Below are positions 28,061 to 36,580 of a DNA stretch of 64,000 bases, in pieces. Within the stretch, counting starts at the first letter, position 1, and each line of letters starts with the position of its first letter. This DNA is from Agrobacterium tumefaciens str. B6 (GTDB lineage Bacteria > Pseudomonadota > Alphaproteobacteria > Rhizobiales > Rhizobiaceae), in the NCBI RefSeq assembly GCF_001541315.1, contig NZ_LMVK01000001.1, forward strand, positions 310,001-374,000, given 5' to 3'. The notes under the pieces were generated by a model. The model ran no database searches, had not been told where the DNA came from, and worked only from the letters and a program-made list of their open reading frames with translations. A program made the translations under genes and the position numbers.

Positions 28061-29773
28061 TCAGTTCAGATTGCGCAATTCGCGCCGCAAGATTTTGCCG
28101 ACATTCGATTTCGGCAGCTCGGTGCGGAACTCGATGATTTTCGGCCGTTTGTAGTTCGTCAGGTTCTTGGCGCAGAAGGCCTTGAGCTCCGCTTCCGTCA
28201 GGGACTGATCCTTCTTGACCACGAAAAGCTTGACGGTTTCGCCGGAATGTTCATCCGGAACACCGATTGCCGCGCATTCCAGCACACCCGGATGGCTGGC
28301 CGCCACTTCTTCCACCTCGTTCGGATAGACGTTGAAGCCGGAAACGAGGATCATGTCCTTCTTGCGGTCGACGATCTTGGTGTAACCGCGCTCGTCCATG
28401 AAACCCATGTCGCCTGATCGGAAGAAGCCGTCCGCGGTCATGGCCTTTGCCGTTTCATCCGGCCGCTGCCAGTAACCGGCCATGACCTGCGGACCACGGA
28501 TGCAGATCTCGCCGACTTCCCCCGTTGGCAGGCTGTTGCCGTCCTCATCGCGAATATCGATTTCGGTCGAGGAAATCGGCAGGCCGATGGTGCCGCTGAA
28601 TTCCGTGGAATCGAGACGATTGACCGTTGCAACGGGTGATGTCTCGGAGAGGCCGTAACCTTCGGCAATCGGGCAGCCGACGATGGAAAGCCAGCGCTCC
28701 GCAACGGGCCTTTGCACCGCCATGCCGCCGCCGAGAACCAGAATGAGGGACGACAGATCGAGCTTGCGGAAATCCTCGTTGTTCATCAGCGCGTTGAAAA
28801 GCGTGTTGATGCCGGGGAAAACATGCGGCTGATAATGCGCCAGCTCCTTCACGAAGCCGGGAATATCGCGCGGATTGGCGATCAGCAGGTTATGGCCACC
28901 GAGCGCAATGCCCATCAGCGAATTCACCGTCAATGCGAAGATGTGGCAGAGCGGCAGCGCGCAGATGAAGTTGAGAACCTCCGGGCGATCTTTTTTGCCA
29001 TTGAAGGCCGCGTCCAGCCACAGGCTAATCTGGACCTTGTTGGCCAGAAGGTTGGCATGGGTGAGAACCGCACCCTTCGATACGCCCGTTGTGCCACCGG
29101 TATATTGCAGGAAGGCGATGTCCTGCGCCGTGAGGCTGACCGGCTTCAACGAAAATCCCTGACCTTCCTTCAGCATCGCCTTGAAGCCGATGGAGCCGGG
29201 GATGGTGTAGGCGGGCACCAGTTTCTTGACCTTGCGAACCACCAGATTGACGATATGTCCCTTGAGACCAAGCAGATCGCCCATCGCCGCGACGACCACA
29301 TGCCGGACGGCGGTTTTTGGCACCGCCTGCTGCGCCACATGGGCGAAGTTTTCCAGCACAAAGATCGCCTTTGCGCCGGAATCCTTAAGCTGATGTTCCA
29401 GTTCGCGCGGTGTGTAGAGCGGATTGACATTGACCACGACCATGCCAGCTCGCAGGATCCCGTATACGGCGACGGGATTTTGCAGGATATTCGGCATCAT
29501 CACGGCAACCCGGTCGCCTTTTTCCAGTCCTCTGGATTGCAGCCAGGCGGCGACCGCGCGGGTTTCAGCGTCCAGTTCCCGATAGGTCAGGGACTTTCCC
29601 ATGCTGGAAAAGGCCTTGCGGTCGGCAAATTGCGCACAGCTCTTTTCGAGAAGTTCGACAAGGGAGGCATGGGCGGATGCGGGGATTTCGGAAGGTACGC
29701 CCGGCGGATAGGATGCCAGCCAGCGCTTCTGTGCGCCGACATTTTCCGGGTGTCCCAGGGACAGTTCACTCAT
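28061..29773 (-). CDS. fadD: Long-chain fatty acid-CoA ligase
   Basis: Activates fatty acids to acyl-CoA with ATP for beta-oxidation. The start is ATG 29773 with GGGAGGAGA upstream, giving 570 residues. Adenylate-forming signatures are present: FLQYTGGTTGVSKGAVLTH (P-loop), EGYGLSETSP, GEICIRGPQVMAGYWQRPDET, SGDMGFMDERGYTKIVDRKKDM (hinge) and a C-terminal Lys in PKSNVGKILRREL. It lies at the membrane as a peripheral enzyme in the E. coli model. A TTGACG-containing palindromic motif lies about 235 bases upstream, close to a similar motif before the nitronate monooxygenase gene. Confidence 0.95.
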   Translation of the reverse strand: MSELSLGHPENVGAQKRWLASYPPGVPSEIPASAHASLVELLEKSCAQFADRKAFSSMGKSLTYRELDAETRAVAAWLQSRGLEKGDRVAVMMPNILQNPVAVYGILRAGMVVVNVNPLYTPRELEHQLKDSGAKAIFVLENFAHVAQQAVPKTAVRHVVVAAMGDLLGLKGHIVNLVVRKVKKLVPAYTIPGSIGFKAMLKEGQGFSLKPVSLTAQDIAFLQYTGGTTGVSKGAVLTHANLLANKVQISLWLDAAFNGKKDRPEVLNFICALPLCHIFALTVNSLMGIALGGHNLLIANPRDIPGFVKELAHYQPHVFPGINTLFNALMNNEDFRKLDLSSLILVLGGGMAVQRPVAERWLSIVGCPIAEGYGLSETSPVATVNRLDSTEFSGTIGLPISSTEIDIRDEDGNSLPTGEVGEICIRGPQVMAGYWQRPDETAKAMTADGFFRSGDMGFMDERGYTKIVDRKKDMILVSGFNVYPNEVEEVAASHPGVLECAAIGVPDEHSGETVKLFVVKKDQSLTEAELKAFCAKNLTNYKRPKIIEFRTELPKSNVGKILRRELRNLN

Positions 29774-30000
29774 GCTTCTCCTCCCAGAGTCTTTGTTGCG
29801 CCGCGCATTCATTGAAATACGTTAACGGCGCTTTCGGCTGCCTGATGTTCACGAGGCTCCCGCATTCAACCGGCCCAATCGGCCGGGTTGAGGAAACCTC
29901 ATGTGGCGTCACCGGATCGACCGCTCCTCTCGCTCCCCGGTAACGAATGATAGACGCGTAATCCATTGGCGTCCATCTCGTCGGCAAAACCTATTTAACT

Positions 30001-30022
30001 CTAACGTAAACGTCAATATTGC
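30001..30022 (-). promoter_or_regulatory. Candidate LiuR/MerR-type operator-promoter for fadD
   Basis: On the minus strand TTGACG is followed after 17 bases by TAGGTT, with ACGTTTACGTTA inside or beside the -35. Sites of the TTGACGTTTACG type are described for MerR-family LiuR regulators of branched-chain and fatty acid catabolism. A related sequence lies before the nitronate monooxygenase gene at 40611-40639. Confidence 0.35.
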
Positions 30023-30086
30023 TGCCGCACATCTCGCCAACTCGTGAAGGGAAATACATTTTTCCCGGCTTTTTTGACTTTAATCC

Positions 30087-30101
30087 TGATTTGAGCGATC
30101 A
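30087..30101. promoter_or_regulatory. Iron-responsive operator (RirA-type box) 1
   Basis: TGATTTGAGCGATCA fits TGA-N9-TCA, the iron-responsive operator consensus of RirA in Rhizobiaceae. It lies 31 bases upstream of the iron ABC ATPase start. Confidence 0.7.
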
Positions 30102-30132
30102 ACATAATTCGCAAAGCAGGGCAGGATTGGAA

Positions 30133-31182
30133 ATGGCAGGCAGGGCAGCGCTTGAACTGAAATCGGTTGGGAAAAGATTCGGCGATACGGACGTGCTGTC
30201 CGATATCGATCTTTCCGTCGAACGTGGCGAAATCATTTGTCTGGTGGGGCGCTCCGGCTGTGGAAAATCGACCCTGCTGCGCATTGTGGCGGGCGTGGAG
30301 ACGCCGGATCATGGCAGCGTTTCCCTGAACGGCGCTGTCGTTGCCGGCCCCGCTGTTTTCGTGGAGCCGGAAAAGCGCAATATCGGTTTTGTCTTTCAGG
30401 ATTACGCGCTGTTTCCGCATCTCACCGTCGAGCAGAATGTCATGTTCGGTCTTCGCACTTTGCCGAAGGTAGAAGCCCGCCGCCGCGCTGCCGAGATGAT
30501 CGAACATGTTCACCTGCAGGCGCTGGCAAAACGTTATCCGCATACGCTTTCGGGCGGTGAGCAGCAGCGCGTGGCGCTTGCCCGCGCGCTTGCACCACAG
30601 CCCGGCCTGCTGTTGATGGACGAGCCCTTTTCCAATCTGGACAGGGGATTGCGCGACAGCGTGCGCGAGGAAACGCTCGGCCTCCTGCGGCAACGGGGCA
30701 CGACGGCGATCATGGTCACCCATGATCCGGAGGAGGCGCTTTCCGCAGGTGACCGTGTGGTTCTGATGCAGCGCGGACGTATCGTGCAGAGCGGCACGGG
30801 TTACGAAATCCACGACAATCCCAAAACCCGCTATGCCGCCGATTTTTTCTGTGCCTTCAACAAGATCGAGGGCCGGGTGAGAGAGGGTCGCGTCGAAACG
30901 CCGCTCGGGCTGTTGGGTGACGCCTCCGATCTGCCCGATGGTCTCGCCGCCGTCGCTTATGTTCGCCCCAATGCGATTTCGATCATCGAGGACGGCGCCG
31001 CGAAAGAGGGGATTGCCGGCGAAATATCGAGCCGCGTTTTTCTCGGCGAGATCGAGCAGCTTGGCATAGCCGTGCCCGGACTGCCTTCCGACCTGCGGGT
31101 CAGGACGATGCAGCGCACACCCGCCCGGACCACGGCGGTGCGCTTCGGTATAGACCCCAAAGGGGTTCTCATCTTTACCTGA
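30133..31182 (+). CDS. Ferric-iron ABC transporter ATPase (FbpC/AfuC-like)
   Basis: Energises Fe3+ import with the binding protein and permease encoded downstream. The start ATG 30133 follows AGGATTGGAA, giving 349 residues. Walker A GRSGCGKST, Q-loop VFQDYALFPHLTV, signature LSGGEQQRVALARAL, Walker B LLMDEPFSNLD and an intact H-loop VTHDPEEAL are all present. The C-terminal part (about 230-349) is a TOBE-like regulatory domain. A TGA-N9-TCA box sits just upstream. It has its own promoter region rather than following the permease gene as in the usual fbpABC order. Confidence 0.9.
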   Translation: MAGRAALELKSVGKRFGDTDVLSDIDLSVERGEIICLVGRSGCGKSTLLRIVAGVETPDHGSVSLNGAVVAGPAVFVEPEKRNIGFVFQDYALFPHLTVEQNVMFGLRTLPKVEARRRAAEMIEHVHLQALAKRYPHTLSGGEQQRVALARALAPQPGLLLMDEPFSNLDRGLRDSVREETLGLLRQRGTTAIMVTHDPEEALSAGDRVVLMQRGRIVQSGTGYEIHDNPKTRYAADFFCAFNKIEGRVREGRVETPLGLLGDASDLPDGLAAVAYVRPNAISIIEDGAAKEGIAGEISSRVFLGEIEQLGIAVPGLPSDLRVRTMQRTPARTTAVRFGIDPKGVLIFT

Positions 31183-31270
31183 GGTTGAATGAATGGACTG
31201 GCGCTTTTATTCCCTGTCTATTTTCAACTCTTGGTGATCGCAGCGGCTCAAAAAACCAGGAAATAAAACT

Positions 31271-31285
31271 TGATTTGGGCCGTCA
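31271..31285. promoter_or_regulatory. Iron-responsive operator (RirA-type box) 2
   Basis: TGATTTGGGCCGTCA fits TGA-N9-TCA and shares TGATTTG with box 1. It ends two bases before a TATGAT hexamer (31288-31293) that could be the -10 of the binding-protein promoter, a good position for repression. Confidence 0.7.
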
Positions 31286-31337
31286 TGTATGATGTCTGCT
31301 CCCCCTATATTGCCGCTATCGGAGAGGGAGACAAAAC

Positions 31338-32354
31338 ATGACGAAATTTACGAGATTTACCCTGCTTGCCAGCACGGTTGCCTTTGCGGCCGGAACGGCC
31401 AGCGCTGCTGAACTCAACATCTACACTACCCGCGAACCGGGCCTGATCCAGCCCCTGCTGGAATCCTTCACCGCTTCGAGCGGCGTCAAGGTCAACACCG
31501 TGTTCCTGAAGGACGGTCTTGCGGAGCGCGTTCTGAGCGAAGGCGCAAGCTCGCCGGCCGACGTTCTGATGACCGTGGATGCCGGCAACCTCGTTGATCT
31601 CGCTGAAAAGGGCGTCACCCAGGCGGTTGAATCCGAAACCCTGACGAAGGCTATTCCCGCCGAGCTTCGCGACGCCAAGGGCCATTGGTTCGCGCTTTCC
31701 ATGCGCGCCCGCGTTCTCTACGCGGCGAAGGATGTCGATCTCGCCTCCTTCAACTATGAAGATCTGGCGGATGCGAAGTGGAAGGGCAAGGTTTGCATTC
31801 GCGCCGGCCAGCATCCCTATAACACGGCGCTGTTTGCCGATTACATCGCCCATTACGGCGCTGCGGACACCGAGAAGTGGCTTGCCGGCGTCAAGGAAAA
31901 CCTGGCCCGCAAGGCAGGCGGCGGCGACCGCGACGTTGCCAAGGACATCCTCGGTGGCATTTGCGACATCGGCATCGCCAACTCCTATTATGTCGGCCTG
32001 ATGCGCTCGGGCAAGGGCGGCGAGGAGCAGGTGAAGTGGGGCGACGCCATCAAGGTGGTTCTGCCGACCTTCAAGAACGGCGGCACGCAGGTCAATATCA
32101 GCGGCGCGGCTGTGGCCAAGAATGCTCCGAACAAGGCGGAAGCCGTCAAGCTGCTGGAATATCTCGTTTCGGACGAAGCCCAGAAGATCTATGCTGAAGC
32201 CAACTACGAATATCCGGTCAAGCAGGGTGCTGCTCTCAACGAGATCATCGCTTCCTTCGGCACGCTGAAGATCGATAACAAGCCGCTGACGGAAATCGTC
32301 TCGCATCGCAAGCAGGCGAGCGAGCTGGTCGACAAGGTCGGTTTCGACAAGTAA
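31338..32354 (+). CDS. Ferric-iron ABC transporter substrate-binding protein (FbpA/FutA-like)
   Basis: Periplasmic Fe3+-binding protein, 338 residues. A signal peptide (LLASTVAFAAGTASAA) ends around residue 23, before ELNIYTTREPGLIQPLLESF, the typical start of FbpA-class proteins. GGGDRDVAKDILGGICDIGIANSYYVGL contains the paired tyrosines expected as iron ligands. It is followed by the permease gene after 73 bases. The gene is preceded by a TGA-N9-TCA box, consistent with repression in iron-replete cells. Confidence 0.93.
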   Translation: MTKFTRFTLLASTVAFAAGTASAAELNIYTTREPGLIQPLLESFTASSGVKVNTVFLKDGLAERVLSEGASSPADVLMTVDAGNLVDLAEKGVTQAVESETLTKAIPAELRDAKGHWFALSMRARVLYAAKDVDLASFNYEDLADAKWKGKVCIRAGQHPYNTALFADYIAHYGAADTEKWLAGVKENLARKAGGGDRDVAKDILGGICDIGIANSYYVGLMRSGKGGEEQVKWGDAIKVVLPTFKNGGTQVNISGAAVAKNAPNKAEAVKLLEYLVSDEAQKIYAEANYEYPVKQGAALNEIIASFGTLKIDNKPLTEIVSHRKQASELVDKVGFDK

Positions 32355-32427
32355 AGGCCAATCAGCGATAACATGGTGGAAGGCGTTCGCATCTGCGGGC
32401 GCCTTTCCGCGTATTTTCCAAAAGCAC

Positions 32428-34104
32428 ATGAATCCAGACGCCATCCAGCCATTGACACCTCGTGCCCGAGCCAGGTTTTCATCCACCTTCTGGTGGCTGT
32501 GTCTCTCCGTGCTGGCGGTCTGTGGCGCCATGGTGCCGGTTCTGGCGCTCGTCTCACAGGCTTTGCAGGGGTCTGAAGGCCTTTGGGCGCATCTTGGCTC
32601 GACCGTGCTCTGGACGGCGCTTCCGGATACGGCGATCCTTCTCGCTGGTGTCGGGCTGCTGGCCGGTGTCATTGGAACCTATGCCGCCTGGCTGGTCACC
32701 GCCTATGATTTTCCCGGCCGCAGATTATTGGAATGGGCACTGCTGCTGCCGCTGGCCATGCCCACCTATATCGTTGCCTATGCCTATCTCGATATCCTGC
32801 ATCCCATCGGGCCGGTGCAGGGTGCGATCCGCTGGCTGCTCGGTTATTCAAGCCCACGAGAATTCCGCCTGCCGGACATAAGGTCGATGACGGGCTGCAT
32901 CGTTCTCCTCGGCTTCGTGCTGTTTCCCTATGTCTATATTCCCGTGCGCGCCATGTTCCTGACGCAAGCGGGCAACCTGCTGGAAGCGGCCCGCACGCTC
33001 GGCGTTTCAAGACGCGCGGCTTTTTTCAAGGTCGCGGTGCCGCTGGCGCGCCCGGCGATCGCGGTCGGTATCAGCCTAGCCTTGATGGAAGCGCTGAATG
33101 ATATCGGCGCATCGGAATTCCTCGGCGTCCGCACCCTCACCGTTTCCGTCTACACCACATGGGTCACGAAATCCGACCTTCCGGGTGCGGCACAGATCGC
33201 GCTCTCCATGCTGTTCATCGTTGTCGCCCTTGTGGCGCTCGAGCGCTGGGCGCGGCGCAAGCAACGTTACGCGGTTTCTGCACAGAAAAGCAGGGAACTG
33301 GAACCGCTGCGGCTCACCGGCCTGAAGGGCTGGGTCGCCTTCGTGCTCGGCAGTCTGCCGGTCCTGATCGGCTTCGTAGCACCCGCGAGCTATCTCGTCA
33401 TTGAGGCTTGGAAGCGCTTCCGCTTCAGCGGCCTGTCGGCCCGTTTCGCCGATGAGGCTCTTAACACCATCCTCTTTGCCGGGCTGGCGACGGTGATCAC
33501 GCTTATCCTGGGCCTTGCCGTTGCTTACGCCATGCGCGTTGCACCGGGACGTCTCGCGCTCTGGTCCTATCGTCTTTCGACAGTGGGTTATGCTGCCCCC
33601 GGCACGGTCATCGCCATCGGGGTACTGATTGCACTCGGCGGTTTCGACCGGTTTGTCGACCAGACCATGCGTGACTGGTTCGGCATCTCCACCGGCCTGA
33701 TCTTCATCGGCAGCGGCGCGGCCCTCATCTATGCCTATTCGGCGCGTTTCCTCACCATTGCCGCGGGCGGCGTCGATGCCGGCCTCAGCCGCATCCCGCA
33801 ATCCTTCGATCACGCCGCGCGTACGCTCGGGCGATCCGCGACGCAGACATTCCGCCAGATTCATCTGCCGCTTTCCAAGGCGTCGCTTGCGGCTGCGGCA
33901 CTGCTGATCTTTGTCGATTGCGTCAAGGAGCTTCCCGCCACGCTTCTCCTGCGGCCGCTCAACTTCGAAACCTTCGCAACTCATCTTTATGGCGAAGCGG
34001 CGCGCGGCACCTATGAAGAGGCGTCTATCACAGCCCTGGCAATTGTCGTCATCGGCATGCTTCCCGTGGTGCTGCTTGCGAGGATCGGCCGGCGTAAGGG
34101 CTGA
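32428..34104 (+). CDS. Ferric-iron ABC transporter permease (FbpB/AfuB-like)
   Basis: Fused double-domain inner-membrane permease of 558 residues with about twelve helices. Two permease domains each carry the coupling loop: LEAARTLGVSRRAAFFKVAVPLARPAIA (about 187-214) and FDHAARTLGRSATQTFRQIHLPLS (about 460-484). This duplicated architecture is characteristic of FbpB/SfuB Fe3+ permeases. It lies directly downstream of the binding-protein gene and is presumably cotranscribed with it. Confidence 0.93.
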   Translation: MNPDAIQPLTPRARARFSSTFWWLCLSVLAVCGAMVPVLALVSQALQGSEGLWAHLGSTVLWTALPDTAILLAGVGLLAGVIGTYAAWLVTAYDFPGRRLLEWALLLPLAMPTYIVAYAYLDILHPIGPVQGAIRWLLGYSSPREFRLPDIRSMTGCIVLLGFVLFPYVYIPVRAMFLTQAGNLLEAARTLGVSRRAAFFKVAVPLARPAIAVGISLALMEALNDIGASEFLGVRTLTVSVYTTWVTKSDLPGAAQIALSMLFIVVALVALERWARRKQRYAVSAQKSRELEPLRLTGLKGWVAFVLGSLPVLIGFVAPASYLVIEAWKRFRFSGLSARFADEALNTILFAGLATVITLILGLAVAYAMRVAPGRLALWSYRLSTVGYAAPGTVIAIGVLIALGGFDRFVDQTMRDWFGISTGLIFIGSGAALIYAYSARFLTIAAGGVDAGLSRIPQSFDHAARTLGRSATQTFRQIHLPLSKASLAAAALLIFVDCVKELPATLLLRPLNFETFATHLYGEAARGTYEEASITALAIVVIGMLPVVLLARIGRRKG

Positions 34105-34203
34105 CATCGAAGCTTAGCCCGATAAATGACGGGCGCAAAACTGTGCGAGAAGCCAATAAGCTTCAAATCCGCCCCGAAAACGACAAGCATCCCCACTTAA
34201 TCA

Positions 34204-34218
34204 TGATGTAAACACTCA
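34204..34218. promoter_or_regulatory. Iron-responsive operator (RirA-type box) 3
   Basis: TGATGTAAACACTCA fits TGA-N9-TCA and lies 65 bases upstream of the TonB-dependent receptor start, in an AT-rich promoter region. Confidence 0.65.
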
Positions 34219-34283
34219 TCTTAATTGAGGTGCTGCGGCCTGTCGGATAGGGACATCGACCGCGATCTGTTTCGGGGCATATC

Positions 34284-36473
34284 TTGAAAAATTTGCATGG
34301 GATGTTTTTGAGCCGTCTGGCTTTGGGCACGGCCGCCATTGTTTTGCTGGCGCCAGCGATGGGCCACGCGCAGGACACGACCGTTCTGCAGCAGATTACC
34401 GTTGAAGGGCAGGGCGCGGGAAACGCGACTGGCCCGGTCCGCGGTTATGTCGCGAAGAAAAGCGCCACCGGTTCGAAAACCGAGACGGAAACCAAGGATA
34501 TTCCGCAATCCGTATCGGTCGTCGGCCGCCAGGAAATGAACGACCGCGGCGCGGTGACGAAAATCGATGAAGTGCTGCGTTACACCCCCGGTGTGACGGC
34601 GGAACCCTTCGGCACGGACCCGGACACGGACTGGATTTATATTCGCGGTTTTCAGGCAACCCAGACCGGCGTGTTCCTCGATGGGCTGAACCTGTTCAGC
34701 TACGGTTTCGGCGGTTTCCAGATGGATGCCTACGGTCTGGAGCGCGTGGAGGTCCTGAAAGGCCCCGCCTCGGTGCTTTACGGCGGCGCCAATCCCGGCG
34801 GCATTGTGCAGATGGTCCGCAAGCGCACGCAGGATGAGTCGGTGCGGGAAACGGAAATCGGCATCAATAATTTCGGCAATGCCTTCTTCGGCTTCGATCT
34901 CGGCGACAAGGTCGATGAGCAAGGCGTGTGGAAATACCGCGTCACCGGCAAGGTCTCCGGCGGCGACAATTACACCGACTATTCCGAGGATTTGCGCGGC
35001 TTCATCATGCCGCAGATCACCTTCGAGCCGGATGCGCAGACAAGCGCTACGCTCTACGGCTATTTCTCGGCGCTCGATCAGGTCCATATCGGCAACGGCT
35101 TCCTGCCCTATGTCGGCACGGTCGTGGACGCGCCCTTCGGCAAGCTCGATCGCAAGGCCTTTTATGGTGAGCCGGATATCGATAATGGCCGTGTCTACCA
35201 GTCGATGGTGGGTTACGAAGTCAGCCATGAATTCGACAATGGCTGGAAGATCAGCCAGAACGCCCGTTACGGCCACCTCTACAAGCACGAGACCGGACCC
35301 TATGCGGGCGGCTGGGCCAATGCGGACGCTAATGGCCAGCCGATCCTCGATGCCACCACCAACGACTATATGCTGACCCGCTTCGGTTATGACGGCGTGT
35401 CGAAGGTCGACAGCTTCGGCGTGGATAACCGTGTTGAAGGCGAGTTCGATACCGGCGCGGTCAACCATTCGCTGCTCTTTGGCCTCGACTATAAATATTA
35501 CCGGCTGGATCAGGTGCAGGCCTGCTGCGGATCGAATTCGATCGGCGCGCTCAACCCGGTCTATGGCTCGACGCAGGGAACGAATTTCGTTTATGCCGAC
35601 AATATCGTGACCCAGCAGCAGATCGGCATCTACGCCCAGGATCAGCTGCGTTTCGGCGATGGCTGGCTGGTCACGCTGAACGGCCGTTACGATTATGTCG
35701 ATACGGAACTGAACAACAGGCTGCCTGCCGGCCTGTCCCGCCGCTCCAATGACGATGCGTTAAGCGGCCGCGCCGGTCTCGCCTATGAATTCGACAATGG
35801 CCTGACGCCCTATGTCTCGGCTGCCACCTTCTTCAATCCCCTCATCGATACGCTTGCCGACGGCCCCCCCGCCGTACCGGAGGAGGGACACCAGTTCGAG
35901 GCGGGTATCAAATATGAGCCGACCTTCTTTGACGGCAGCATCACCGCCTCCGTCTTCAAGCTGGTCAAGGACAATGCCATCGTGTCCTATACGGCGGGCG
36001 GCGTGACCACGAGCGGCCAGTTCGGGCAGGTGGAATCCACCGGCCTCGAGCTGGAGGCCAAGGCCAATCTCAGTGATAACTGGAAGACCATCGCGTCCTA
36101 TTCCTATACCGATCTCGATATCACCAAGGATGCCAATCCCAACCTGATCGGCAAATCACCATGGATCGTGCCCGCCCACACCGCCTCGCTGTGGCTGGAT
36201 TACGCCTTCACCAATGATGCGCTGGAAGGCCTAAGCCTTGGCGGCGGCGTGCGGTATCAGGGCAAATCCTGGGCGGATGCGGCCAATACGCTGCGCGTGC
36301 CGGATGCCGCCGTCTTCGACGCCGCAATCCGTTATGAGAAGAACGACTGGACCGCATCGATCAACGTCGCCAATGTCTTCGACAAGGAATATGTGAAGAG
36401 CTGCGCCGGGGTCTCCGTCTGCGGCTGGGGCGATAGCCGCACCATCACTTTCAAGCTTTCCAAGAAGTGGTGA
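34284..36473 (+). CDS. TonB-dependent siderophore receptor (FhuA/FoxA-like)
   Basis: Outer-membrane gated channel for a ferric siderophore, most like the hydroxamate receptor group. It has 729 residues with TTG as likely start (GGGG six bases upstream). After a signal peptide ending near GHAQ, a TonB-box region (TVLQQITVEGQG) precedes the plug domain (DIPQSVSVVGRQEM, IYIRGFQATQTGVFLDGLNL, LERVEVLKGPASVLYGGANPGG). A 22-strand barrel follows, ending in FKLSKKW with the terminal aromatic expected of outer-membrane proteins. The IRO box upstream and AraC regulator downstream point to iron-starvation induction. Confidence 0.95.
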   Translation: MKNLHGMFLSRLALGTAAIVLLAPAMGHAQDTTVLQQITVEGQGAGNATGPVRGYVAKKSATGSKTETETKDIPQSVSVVGRQEMNDRGAVTKIDEVLRYTPGVTAEPFGTDPDTDWIYIRGFQATQTGVFLDGLNLFSYGFGGFQMDAYGLERVEVLKGPASVLYGGANPGGIVQMVRKRTQDESVRETEIGINNFGNAFFGFDLGDKVDEQGVWKYRVTGKVSGGDNYTDYSEDLRGFIMPQITFEPDAQTSATLYGYFSALDQVHIGNGFLPYVGTVVDAPFGKLDRKAFYGEPDIDNGRVYQSMVGYEVSHEFDNGWKISQNARYGHLYKHETGPYAGGWANADANGQPILDATTNDYMLTRFGYDGVSKVDSFGVDNRVEGEFDTGAVNHSLLFGLDYKYYRLDQVQACCGSNSIGALNPVYGSTQGTNFVYADNIVTQQQIGIYAQDQLRFGDGWLVTLNGRYDYVDTELNNRLPAGLSRRSNDDALSGRAGLAYEFDNGLTPYVSAATFFNPLIDTLADGPPAVPEEGHQFEAGIKYEPTFFDGSITASVFKLVKDNAIVSYTAGGVTTSGQFGQVESTGLELEAKANLSDNWKTIASYSYTDLDITKDANPNLIGKSPWIVPAHTASLWLDYAFTNDALEGLSLGGGVRYQGKSWADAANTLRVPDAAVFDAAIRYEKNDWTASINVANVFDKEYVKSCAGVSVCGWGDSRTITFKLSKKW

Positions 36474-36512
36474 TGGGCGGCCAAAGGCCGTAGTTGCGGG
36501 AAAATTGGTTTG

Positions 36513-36552
36513 CCACTATAAACATGAATAGATTTATCATGTTATAGTGGCG
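36513..36552. promoter_or_regulatory. Iron-responsive operator 4 inside a 14-bp inverted repeat, upstream of the AraC gene
   Basis: TGAATAGATTTATCA (36525-36539) fits TGA-N9-TCA. Its ends are the inner ends of a larger inverted repeat whose right arm is TCATGTTATAGTGG and whose left arm is the complement CCACTATA(A)ACATGA with one extra A. It lies 28 bases before the AraC start. The structure could be both a RirA site and an RNA hairpin or a site for AraC autoregulation. Confidence 0.6.
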
Positions 36553-36580
36553 CCATGGCGCCCTGCGGGATCGAGAGGCC

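Larger units (their letters stand above)
29774..30132. other. Intergenic control region between fadD and the iron ABC ATPase
   Basis: This 359-base gap contains a possible fadD promoter/operator (around 30001-30022) and one iron-responsive box (30087-30101) for the plus-strand unit. I see no supported coding sequence. An upstream in-frame extension of the ATPase frame exists but lacks a ribosome site. Confidence 0.5.
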
